DNA from: an uncultured Campylobacter sp.
GTDB taxonomy: Bacteria > Campylobacterota > Campylobacteria > Campylobacterales > Campylobacteraceae
Reading direction: 5' to 3'
DNA: 7,901 nucleotides
Assembly: GCA_947090385.1 (NCBI GenBank)
Contig: CAMUNZ010000048.1
Span: 1 to 7,901 of the forward strand
Shown here: one piece after another, positions 1 through 6,351 of the stretch
How positions within the stretch are numbered: position 1 is the first letter of the stretch
How the letters are laid out: every line of letters begins with the position of its first letter
Notes under the pieces: model-generated
Told to the model about the DNA's origin: nothing
The model's database searches: none
Seen by the model: the letters and a program-made list of their open reading frames with translations, nothing else
Program-made: the position numbers and the translations under genes

Positions 1-31
1 TATTTATAAGCGAATAATTAGCAAAAAAAGA

Positions 32-37
32 TATAAT
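32..37 (+). promoter_or_regulatory. Candidate -10 box for the tatB-murG operon
   Basis: A perfect TATAAT lies 24 nt before the tatB start, so transcription would begin near position 44 and leave a leader of about 18 nt containing the ribosome binding site. There is no convincing -35 element at the expected distance, which is common in Campylobacter sigma-70 promoters, but the T-rich periodic upstream signal usual there is also weak. In such AT-rich DNA a chance match is possible. Confidence 0.35.
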
Positions 38-61
38 TACAGCTTTTTTAAGGAAAAATTT

Positions 62-427
62 ATGTTTGGAATTAGCTTTTCAGAAATTTTGATAATTCTC
101 ATCGTTGCAATCGTAGTTTTGGGGCCTGATAAGTTGCCAAATGCAATAATAAATTTAGCAAAATTTTTTAAATTTTTTAAAAAATCTTTAGACGAAGCAA
201 AAGATAGTTTTGATAAAGAAATTAGAATTTCACAATTAAAAGAAGAAGCACAAAAATATCAAGAAAAATTTGCAAGCACTTCGCAAAATATCCGTAAAAA
301 ACTAACTTTTGAAGATTTAGATGAGATTAAAAAAGAAATAAAATCCCCAAAAGATCAATTAAATGAAAGTTTGGATGACATAAAAGATGATTTAAAAAAT
401 TTATCAAAAAAGGACGCAAATGTTTGA
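62..427 (+). CDS. tatB: Sec-independent protein translocase subunit TatB
   Basis: TatB works with TatC as the twin-arginine signal peptide receptor, which exports folded proteins across the inner membrane. The 121-residue protein has the TatA/TatB layout: a short N-terminal membrane helix (about residues 4-20), a Gly-Pro hinge (G21-P22 in VLGPDKLP), an amphipathic helix (about 25-50), then a long charged, probably coiled-coil and disordered tail. The start MFGISFSE matches the TatB type, with Glu at position 8 as in E. coli TatB; TatA usually has a polar residue other than Glu here. Direct adjacency to tatC supports TatB over TatA. A ribosome binding site AAGGA (50-54) lies 7 nt before the ATG. 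The gene overlaps tatC by 8 nt. No tatA is present in this window; it must be encoded elsewhere. Confidence 0.93.
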   Translation: MFGISFSEILIILIVAIVVLGPDKLPNAIINLAKFFKFFKKSLDEAKDSFDKEIRISQLKEEAQKYQEKFASTSQNIRKKLTFEDLDEIKKEIKSPKDQLNESLDDIKDDLKNLSKKDANV

Positions 428-1136
428 AGAATTTCGTCCGCATATAATAGAACTAAGAAAAAGATTGATTATTTGCGCGGTTGCTGTTTTTGTGATGTTT
501 TTTGTATGTTTTGCGTTTTGGAATCCAATTCTTGCGTTTATGACAAACCCGCTAAAAATGGTATTACCAGAAGGTAGCAATATAATTTTTACTCACGTTG
601 CAGAGCCATTTTTTACAGCCATGAAAGTCGCTTTTTTTGCCGGATTTATTTTTTCTATGCCTATTATTTTTTGGCAATTTTGGCTTTTTGTTGCGCCTGG
701 ACTTTATGATAACGAAAAAAAATATGTTTTGCCTTTTGTTATAAGCGCTACTTTGATGTTTATTTGCGGGGCGGCTTTTTGTTATTTTTTGGTTGTGCCA
801 GTCGCTTATAAATTTTTAGTAAATTTCGGCGGTGAGCTTTTTACAGCACTTCCTAGTATAGGCGAATATGTTGGGTTTTTTATGAAATTTATCATAGCTT
901 TCGGGATTAGTTTTGAACTTCCAGTCATAGCCTTTTTTCTCGCAAAAATCGGACTTATAACTGATAAAACTTTAAGTGATCATTTTCGTTATGCTATCGT
1001 TGGAATTTTTATTTTCGCAGCAGTTATGACGCCGCCTGATATTTTAAGTCAATTTTTATTAGCATTGCCGCTTGTCGGACTTTATGTTATATCGATTTTT
1101 ATAGCAAAATCGATAAATCCATGCAAAGAAGAATAA
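420..1136 (+). CDS. tatC: Sec-independent protein translocase subunit TatC
   Basis: TatC is the polytopic core of the twin-arginine translocase; its cytoplasmic face recognises the RR signal peptide and, with TatB, recruits TatA. The 238-residue protein has six predicted membrane segments and the family's key motifs: HIIELRKRL near the N-terminus (residues 8-16), VAPGLYDNEKKYV in the first cytoplasmic loop (91-103, with E99 matching the signal-peptide-binding Glu), FGISFELPV (161-169, with the membrane-embedded E166) and MTPPDILSQFLLALP (203-217). The length is normal for a compact TatC. The start overlaps the tatB stop by 8 nt and is preceded by AAGGA (410-414) with 5-nt spacing, so translation is likely coupled to tatB. 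queA follows after 1 nt. Confidence 0.97.
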   Translation: MFEEFRPHIIELRKRLIICAVAVFVMFFVCFAFWNPILAFMTNPLKMVLPEGSNIIFTHVAEPFFTAMKVAFFAGFIFSMPIIFWQFWLFVAPGLYDNEKKYVLPFVISATLMFICGAAFCYFLVVPVAYKFLVNFGGELFTALPSIGEYVGFFMKFIIAFGISFELPVIAFFLAKIGLITDKTLSDHFRYAIVGIFIFAAVMTPPDILSQFLLALPLVGLYVISIFIAKSINPCKEE

Positions 1137-1137
1137 A

Positions 1138-2151
1138 ATGAGTGAATTTTTAAAAGATTATGACTATTTTTTACCACAAAATTTAATAGCCTCAAAACCT
1201 ATTTTGCCAAAAGAAAACGCAAAACTTTTGGTATATAAAAAAAATGAAGACGAAATTTTGCATTTACATTTTAAAGATTTAAGTGAAATTTTACCACCTT
1301 GCGATATCATTTTTAACAATACAAAAGTTATAAAAGCACGAATTTATGGCAACAAATCAACTGGTGGAGAAGTTGAACTTTTATTAAATTCTCCATTAAA
1401 TGATAATAAATTTAGCGTTTATATAAAAGGACGAGTTAAAAAGGACACAATTTTAAATTTTGATGAAAATTTAAATGCAAAAATTTGTGAAATTTTTGAT
1501 GATGGGCTTAGAATTGTAAAATTCTGTCAAAACGATAAAATTTTAGATGCACAAAATTTGTATCAAATTTTAAATAAAATCGGTCATACGCCACTTCCGC
1601 CGTATATCAAACGAGACGATACAAAAGAGGATGAAAGTTGGTATCAAACGATTTTTGCAAAACATTATGGAGCGGTTGCTGCGCCTACTGCATCATTGCA
1701 TTTTAGTGAAAAAATGTTACAACAAATAAAAATTTCTCATAAAATTTCATATCTTACATTGCATGTTGGAGCTGGAACTTTTAAAAGCGTCGAATGCAAA
1801 AATATAAAAAACCACAAAATGCACGGAGAAATTTTTGAAATTCCAGATGAAACAGCAAAAATAATCGATGGAAAAAATAAAATATTAGGCGTCGGAACGA
1901 CAGTTACAAGATGCATAGAAAATTATGTAAGAAATCATGAAAAAAGTGGAATTTGTGAGCTTTTTTTAAATCCACAAAATCCGCCGATTAGACAAAATTT
2001 TTTGCTTACAAATTTTCACCTTCCAAAATCAACTTTGATTATGTTAGTTGCGAGTTTTATCGGGCTTGAAAATACAAAAAAAATTTATAAAATTGCAGTT
2101 GATAAAAAATATAGATTTTATAGTTATGGCGACGGAATGCTTATAATATGA
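1138..2151 (+). CDS. queA: S-adenosylmethionine:tRNA ribosyltransferase-isomerase QueA
   Basis: QueA transfers and isomerises the ribosyl moiety of S-adenosylmethionine onto 7-aminomethyl-7-deazaguanine at the tRNA wobble position 34, giving epoxyqueuosine. It is a soluble cytoplasmic enzyme. The 337 residues cover the family from end to end: YDYFLPQNLIA (8-18), NNTKVIKARIYGNKSTGGEV (60-79), HTPLPPYIKR (150-159), YQTIFAKHYGAVAAPTASLH (169-188), LHVGAGTF (208-215), HKMHGE (226-231), GVGTTVTR (251-258), LLTNFHLPKSTL (289-300) and YRFYSYGDGM (325-334). It starts 1 nt after the tatC stop with only a weak A/G-rich ribosome binding site, consistent with translational coupling. The 3' end overlaps the next gene by ATGA. 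The tatB-tatC-queA neighbourhood recurs in Campylobacter and Helicobacter. Confidence 0.97.
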   Translation: MSEFLKDYDYFLPQNLIASKPILPKENAKLLVYKKNEDEILHLHFKDLSEILPPCDIIFNNTKVIKARIYGNKSTGGEVELLLNSPLNDNKFSVYIKGRVKKDTILNFDENLNAKICEIFDDGLRIVKFCQNDKILDAQNLYQILNKIGHTPLPPYIKRDDTKEDESWYQTIFAKHYGAVAAPTASLHFSEKMLQQIKISHKISYLTLHVGAGTFKSVECKNIKNHKMHGEIFEIPDETAKIIDGKNKILGVGTTVTRCIENYVRNHEKSGICELFLNPQNPPIRQNFLLTNFHLPKSTLIMLVASFIGLENTKKIYKIAVDKKYRFYSYGDGMLII

Positions 2152-3194
2152 ATTATGATATTTTTATACTTATTTTATTGCCGATACTTATAATTATCTT
2201 AATCTTTATACTTTTTACAAAATTTGTATTTAAAAAATCACAAATTAGCGAAGATGCGTTTAATTTTAGATCGACAAATATAAGTCAAAAGCAAATTTCA
2301 AAAGATTTTATCACAAGCAAACAAAAACAAATTGATATTTTGATGAGATTAAATTTTATTTGTGATACATATTTTCAAATAGCGCAAAATCAAAATACAA
2401 TAAATATAATTTATCCTCCACAAAATCCAAGATATTTTAAAAGTGATGCGTTATATGCAATAATAATTGCAAATTCGCTTACATTTTTTTTAAACTCAGT
2501 TTTTAAAAAATCTTATATAACGATAAAATTTGATTTTAAAAATTTAAATAATAATTTAACTCAATGTGTTTTAAGCGTAAAAAGCGATAAACCGATCGGA
2601 AATAACGTAAATTTTGGCAAAATTCAAAATCAAATAATTCATTATGTTCCAGATAATCCGATTTATGAATCGCTTGAAGATATATCTTCTTATTGTAAAA
2701 AATTAAATACGATTTGCGAAGCAAACAATGATAGAAATTTAGAATTTACAATAAATTTTAAAATCGAAGCTTTGTCAAATTTCGTAAAAACAAAACAAGA
2801 TGATATTAATTTTGATGTTTTGATCGCTTCAAATGAGATTACATTTGAAATTTTAAAACAAAGTTTAGAATTTTATGGGATTAAAGTTTTACCAAATCGT
2901 AATTCAGATATCGTAAAAAAGCATATTTTAGATAATATTTACACGCCAGATGCAGTTTTTATATCGGCAAATATTTTAATAGATAATCAAGAATATATAG
3001 ATATTTTAGAGAAAAAATCAACTTTTACTAAATTTATAATTATTTTAGAAAATGAGCAAGATTTAAGAATCATGAAAGATATAAAATTCGATATTTTATA
3101 TTTAAAATTGCCTTTTGTTTATGAAACAATTTTTTCTTTGATAGATACAATTTTAAAAGAAAAAAGTGATAAAAAAATGCTTAAAAAGGCTTAA
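2148..3194 (+). CDS. Unnamed membrane protein, degenerate hybrid histidine kinase (pseudo-ATPase plus pseudo-receiver)
   Basis: No named family is recognised. The 348-residue product starts with one strongly hydrophobic helix (about 4-28), probably leaving the rest in the cytoplasm. Residues about 60-208 follow the order of a histidine-kinase ATPase domain: PRYFKSDALYAIIIANS (94-110) resembles the stretch leading into the N-box, followed by a strand pair (123-146), a helix LEDISSYCKKL (176-186) and a closing strand LEFTINFKIE (198-207). Residues 221-337 follow a receiver domain: FDVLIASNEITFEILKQSLE, then PDAVFISANI (267-276), FIIILENE (296-303) and YLKLPF (318-323). Catalytic residues are missing: there is no His before H165, no clear G-boxes, Ala-Ser replaces the Asp pair, and Ser273 sits where the phospho-acceptor Asp should be. 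The gene overlaps queA by ATGA and abuts ftsW. The intact frame suggests a working, non-catalytic sensor or scaffold; this domain reading is by eye. Confidence 0.85.
   Translation: MNYDIFILILLPILIIILIFILFTKFVFKKSQISEDAFNFRSTNISQKQISKDFITSKQKQIDILMRLNFICDTYFQIAQNQNTINIIYPPQNPRYFKSDALYAIIIANSLTFFLNSVFKKSYITIKFDFKNLNNNLTQCVLSVKSDKPIGNNVNFGKIQNQIIHYVPDNPIYESLEDISSYCKKLNTICEANNDRNLEFTINFKIEALSNFVKTKQDDINFDVLIASNEITFEILKQSLEFYGIKVLPNRNSDIVKKHILDNIYTPDAVFISANILIDNQEYIDILEKKSTFTKFIIILENEQDLRIMKDIKFDILYLKLPFVYETIFSLIDTILKEKSDKKMLKKA
3183..3189 (+). promoter_or_regulatory. Ribosome binding site favouring the TTG start of ftsW
   Basis: AAAAAGG lies inside the last codons of the preceding gene, 6 nt before a TTG codon at 3196-3198 that is in the ftsW frame. 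The alternative GTG at 3166 has only an A-rich stretch with no GG core before it. This spacing argues for the TTG start. Confidence 0.55.
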
Positions 3195-3195
3195 T

Positions 3196-4356
3196 TTGCA
3201 AGAAAGACTTTTTTATTTTACCTCATCATTAATAACTATTGGAATTATTTTTTCTCTTTCTTTAAGTGTTTATACAACGCTTTTTTTAGAAACGCATTCT
3301 TATCATTTTTTTATAAGACAATTGATCGTTGGATTTGTTGGAATAACTCTGATGTGGTTTATTTCTAGATTAAATGCAGATACATTTTTACACTATTTTT
3401 GCATGTTTTTGCTATTTTTTTCATTTTTAGCGATGATTATTTTTCCATTTTTTCCAAATTCCATCGCTTCGTCTGCTGGTGGCGCTAAAAGATGGATAAG
3501 ACTTGGATTTATATCTTTTTCTCCGATTGAATTTTTCAAAATAGGTTTTATATATTTTTTAGCTTGGAGTTTTGCAAGAAAAATAGATAAAAATAAAAAA
3601 ATGACAACAAAAGAAGAAATAAAAAATATTATACCGCATGGAGTTGTTTTTAGCATCGTTATCGTGATCATATCAGTTTTTCAAAACGATCTCGGACAAA
3701 TAGCTGTTTTAGGTGCGATTTTATTGATAATGATGGCTATGGCTGGAACTAGTTTTAGACTTATATTTTTAGGAATTTTTGGTTGCATTGTTGTGTTTTT
3801 TTTAATCATAGTTTCATCAGAAAACAGAATAATGCGCATAAAAGCTTGGTTTGGCGGAATTCAAGATTATATTTTTAGTTTTTTACCAGATAATTTAACT
3901 AAATATTTGCAAACAGATCCAACTCCTCTTCCATATCAAATAGATCAATCAATAAATGCCATAAACAATGGTGGATTTTTTGGGCAAGGGCTTGGACTTG
4001 GAGTTTTAAAACTTGGATTTTTAAGCGAAATTCACACGGATTTTGTAATTGCTGGAATTTCTGAAGAGATAGGATTTGTCGGGATTTGCATTATAATTTA
4101 TATATTTTATGTCATATTTTTTGAAATTTTCCGCACTGCATCAAAAACAGAAAATAAAATTTTTTATCTATTTTGTTTGGGCATAGGTTTTATGCTATTT
4201 TTCTCGCTTTTAATCAATTTATACGGAATAACTTCTATTTTTCCAATCAAAGGAATTGCAATTCCATTTTTAAGTTATGGCGGAAGTGGACTTTTAGCAA
4301 ATTCTTTAGCAATTGGGCTTATTTTAATGATTTCAAAACAAAGGAGCAATGTATGA
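3196..4356 (+). CDS. ftsW: Septal peptidoglycan glycosyltransferase FtsW (SEDS family)
   Basis: FtsW is the SEDS-family membrane glycosyltransferase that polymerises lipid II at the division septum with its partner class B PBP. From the TTG start the protein has 386 residues and about ten membrane helices. Diagnostic motifs, numbered from the alternative GTG start at 3166 (ten residues longer), are GAKRWIRLGF (106-115), NDLGQ (174-178), YQIDQSINAINNGGFFGQGLG (split over 257-277), HTDFVIAGISEEIGF (290-304) containing the presumed catalytic Asp292, and IPFLSYGGSG (366-375). FtsW rather than RodA is inferred mainly from the adjacent murG, as in division clusters. Two positions differ from the common consensus: SPIE (119-122) replaces QPSE/QPAE, and LSEIHTDF has Ser where Pro is usual. 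The start is either TTG 3196, 1 nt after the preceding stop with a good ribosome binding site, or GTG 3166 with a 29-nt overlap. The 3' end overlaps murG by ATGA. Confidence 0.92.
   Translation: MQERLFYFTSSLITIGIIFSLSLSVYTTLFLETHSYHFFIRQLIVGFVGITLMWFISRLNADTFLHYFCMFLLFFSFLAMIIFPFFPNSIASSAGGAKRWIRLGFISFSPIEFFKIGFIYFLAWSFARKIDKNKKMTTKEEIKNIIPHGVVFSIVIVIISVFQNDLGQIAVLGAILLIMMAMAGTSFRLIFLGIFGCIVVFFLIIVSSENRIMRIKAWFGGIQDYIFSFLPDNLTKYLQTDPTPLPYQIDQSINAINNGGFFGQGLGLGVLKLGFLSEIHTDFVIAGISEEIGFVGICIIIYIFYVIFFEIFRTASKTENKIFYLFCLGIGFMLFFSLLINLYGITSIFPIKGIAIPFLSYGGSGLLANSLAIGLILMISKQRSNV
4340..4346 (+). promoter_or_regulatory. Ribosome binding site that sets the murG start
   Basis: AAAGGAG, the best Shine-Dalgarno sequence in the window, lies within the end of ftsW and 6 nt before ATG 4353. 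It fixes the murG start there, although the same frame stays open further upstream to 4173. Confidence 0.85.
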
Positions 4357-5372
4357 AAATCGCGATAACTGGCGGTGGCACTGGCGGACATTTGGCTATT
4401 GCTAATTCGATAGCAAAAGAGTTAAAAAATAGAAATATAGAAACTATTTTTATCGGAAGTAAAAACGGGCAAGATCAAATGTGGTTTGAAAATAGCGATT
4501 TATTTAATCAAAAATATTTTTTAGATAGTAAAGGGGTTGTAAATAAAAAAGGTTTTGCAAAAATTTTATCTCTTTTTAAAATAATAAATTTAGCTTTTGA
4601 ATGTAAAAAAATTTTACGACAAAATCAAATAAATGCAGTTTTTAGCGTGGGCGGTTATAGCGCCGCACCGGCTAGTTTTGCAAGCGTGATTTGTAAAATT
4701 CCGCTTTTTATACATGAACAAAATGCCTTCATGGGGCGACTTAATAATCTTTTAAAAAAATATGCAAAAAAAATTTATAGCTCATATTTGGAACCAAAAT
4801 ACGATTATCCAGTCGATGAAATTTACTTTAAAACAGCAAGATATAGAGACAAATTAAAAACTATAATATTTCTTGGCGGATCGCAAGGTGCAAATTTCAT
4901 AAACGAACTCGCAAAAAATTTGGCAGAACGACTTTTAGATCAAGGATACAACGTAATTCATCAATGCGGAAATAAAAATTTCGAAGAAACACGAAAATTT
5001 TATAGAGATAATGAATTAAATGTAAAAGTCTTAGGATTTCACAAAGAAATTTATAAATACATAGCAAGCGCTGATTTAGCGATTTCTAGGGCTGGAGCCA
5101 GTGCTTTATGGGAACTTTGCGCAAATCGTTTGCCTACGATTTTCATACCTTATCCATTTGCTGCAAACGATCATCAAAATTTCAATGCAAAATTTTTAAG
5201 CGATAAAAACTTAGCATTTGTTTGCAAACAAGAAGAGAGTAGTGAAAGTAAAATTTATTCACTAATTAAAAAAGTAAATATCAAAAAAATCAGTCACACT
5301 TTAGAAAAAACAATTTCTCAAAATGGAAGTAAAAAAATTGTAGATGATGTTTTAAAAAATCTTGAAAATTAA
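4353..5372 (+). CDS. murG: Lipid II synthase MurG (UDP-GlcNAc:lipid I GlcNAc transferase)
   Basis: MurG transfers N-acetylglucosamine from UDP-GlcNAc to lipid I on the inner face of the cytoplasmic membrane, making lipid II, the substrate FtsW polymerises. The 339-residue GT-B enzyme shows an N-terminal Gly-rich loop GGGTGGHL (7-14) with His13, SVGGYSAAPASFA (98-110), IHEQNAFMGRLNNLLKKYA (120-138), the second Gly-rich loop LGGSQGANFINE (174-185), HQCG (203-206), and the C-terminal donor-binding segment ISRAGASALWELCANRLP (244-261) with DHQNFNA (273-279). Length is typical for the family. The start is chosen because the protein begins exactly at the conserved MKIAITGGGTGG and a strong ribosome binding site precedes it; the ATGA overlap with ftsW indicates coupling. 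It is the last gene of the operon, followed directly by a terminator hairpin. Confidence 0.97.
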   Translation: MKIAITGGGTGGHLAIANSIAKELKNRNIETIFIGSKNGQDQMWFENSDLFNQKYFLDSKGVVNKKGFAKILSLFKIINLAFECKKILRQNQINAVFSVGGYSAAPASFASVICKIPLFIHEQNAFMGRLNNLLKKYAKKIYSSYLEPKYDYPVDEIYFKTARYRDKLKTIIFLGGSQGANFINELAKNLAERLLDQGYNVIHQCGNKNFEETRKFYRDNELNVKVLGFHKEIYKYIASADLAISRAGASALWELCANRLPTIFIPYPFAANDHQNFNAKFLSDKNLAFVCKQEESSESKIYSLIKKVNIKKISHTLEKTISQNGSKKIVDDVLKNLEN

Positions 5373-5401
5373 AAAATTTCGCCAGAATTTGGCGAAATTT
5401 T
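5373..5401. terminator. Bidirectional intrinsic terminator between murG and lpxD
   Basis: A perfect 12-bp inverted repeat (5373-5384 AAAATTTCGCCA with 5390-5401 TGGCGAAATTTT, 5-nt loop GAATT) begins directly after the murG stop and ends 2 nt before the lpxD stop. Its G/C core is CGCC/GGCG. On the + strand the arm ends in TTTT and a further T-rich run follows at 5404-5412. On the - strand the arm continues into six T (complement of 5371-5376). It can therefore end both converging transcripts. Confidence 0.88.
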
Positions 5402-5403
5402 AA

Positions 5404-6351
5404 TTATTTTTTAAAAAATCTAATAATTTTTGCTTGAAGTTTAAAATAATCTTTAATCTCCATGATAGGATGTCCGCCGTAAGCCTTTTTGCCTTCTAAA
5501 TCTTTAGAAACTCCACCTCTTGCTGCAATTTGTGCAAAATCTCCGATTTTTATATGACCTTTTGTGCCAGATTGTCCGCCCATTACGACATTTCTACCCA
5601 AAATGCTTGATCCTGCTAAACCGACTTGAGAAACAAGAATTGAATTTTCTCCGACTTCGCAATTATGTCCGATTTGAACTAGATTATCTATTTTGCTACC
5701 TTTTTTTACGATAGTTGGCTCAAAAACGCCACGATCTACGGTCACGCAAGCGCCTATTTCTACGAAATCTTCTATCTCAACCCAACCATTATGATAAATT
5801 TTAACATGCTCGCCAAGTTTAGTATGCGCATAACCAAAACCATCACTTCCTATGACGGAATTTGCATGAATTGCACAATTTTTACCAATTTGAGTATTGT
5901 TATATAAAACAACATTTGGATAAATTATAGAATTTTCGCCGATATGAACATTGTCACCGATATAAGCGCCACTCATAATTGTTACATTTTGTGCGATATT
6001 TACACCATGTCCAATATATACATTTGACATTATAAAAGCACTTTCGTTTATCAAATTTGCCTTATTTGGATAAAAAAGTGGATTTGAAAAAAATTTGCTA
6101 ATAATAGCAAAAGCAAGATAAGGATCATCAAAAATTATATAGCTTATATTTTTTGGTAAAAAATCAACTAAATTTTTGGTGATTATAACAGCCCCTGCTT
6201 TTGTGTTTTGTAATGCATTTTTATATTTTTCATCCACACAATAAGTAAGAGAATTAGGGAAAGAATTTTGTAAAGATGATAATTTGCAAATATCCAAATC
6301 CTCAACATAAAATTCTGTTTTTAAAATTTTTGAAATTTCACTAAGTTTCAT
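5404..6351 (-). CDS. lpxD: UDP-3-O-acylglucosamine N-acyltransferase LpxD
   Basis: LpxD adds the second hydroxyacyl chain, from acyl-ACP, to the UDP-3-O-acyl-glucosamine precursor of lipid A in the cytoplasm. The 315-residue protein has an N-terminal uridine-binding domain (about 1-98, including the conserved-type segment FDDPYLAFA at 74-82). A left-handed beta helix of hexapeptide repeats follows (about 100-285, for example VYIGHGVNIAQNVTIMSGAY). The presumed catalytic His229 lies in VQIGHNCEVG, equivalent to H239 of E. coli, and the signature GSDGFGYA is at 168-175. A C-terminal helix (about 296-315) closes the protein, as in the family. The start ATG overlaps the ilvH stop as ATGA and is preceded by GGAG (complement of 6357-6360) with 5-nt spacing. 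It is last in the ilvI-ilvH-lpxD operon, an order I recall from C. jejuni. Confidence 0.97.
   Translation of the reverse strand: MKLSEISKILKTEFYVEDLDICKLSSLQNSFPNSLTYCVDEKYKNALQNTKAGAVIITKNLVDFLPKNISYIIFDDPYLAFAIISKFFSNPLFYPNKANLINESAFIMSNVYIGHGVNIAQNVTIMSGAYIGDNVHIGENSIIYPNVVLYNNTQIGKNCAIHANSVIGSDGFGYAHTKLGEHVKIYHNGWVEIEDFVEIGACVTVDRGVFEPTIVKKGSKIDNLVQIGHNCEVGENSILVSQVGLAGSSILGRNVVMGGQSGTKGHIKIGDFAQIAARGGVSKDLEGKKAYGGHPIMEIKDYFKLQAKIIRFFKK

Noticed and set aside
2..61. In-frame upstream extension of tatB to the window edge, or the tail of an upstream gene
   Set aside because: The tatB frame has no stop between 2 and 61, but TatB proteins begin at MFGISFSE and a ribosome binding site precedes ATG 62. 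Another frame ends in TAA at 15-17, which could be the end of an upstream gene, but four codons are too few to support it.
161..186. Long A/T runs in tatB as a frameshift or phase-variation site
   Set aside because: The runs are six T and six A, short for slippage. The T TTT TTA heptamer is not in the frame needed for -1 shifting, and the runs simply encode Phe-Phe-Lys and Lys-Lys in an amphipathic helix.
2142..2147. TATAAT before the unnamed gene as an internal promoter
   Set aside because: It overlaps the last codons of queA (GMLII) and the next start codon, leaving no leader for that gene, and has no supporting upstream element. A chance match in AT-rich DNA is more likely.
2536..2724. 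62-codon ORF on the - strand
   Set aside because: It lies wholly inside the unnamed membrane protein gene on the opposite strand, has no ribosome binding site, and no recognisable motif. It is an AT-rich shadow frame.
3393..3671. 92-codon ORF on the - strand with hydrophobic stretches
   Set aside because: It is antisense to ftsW; the hydrophobic residues mirror the membrane-helix codons on the other strand. There is no family motif or ribosome binding site.
4173..4352. Possible 60-residue N-terminal extension of murG
   Set aside because: The frame is open but it overlaps the conserved end of ftsW. The added residues are not MurG-like, and the strong ribosome binding site and GGGTGGHL motif place the start at 4353.
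5520..5714. 64-codon ORF on the + strand
   Set aside because: It is antisense to the lpxD hexapeptide repeats and lies downstream of the terminator with no promoter or ribosome binding site.
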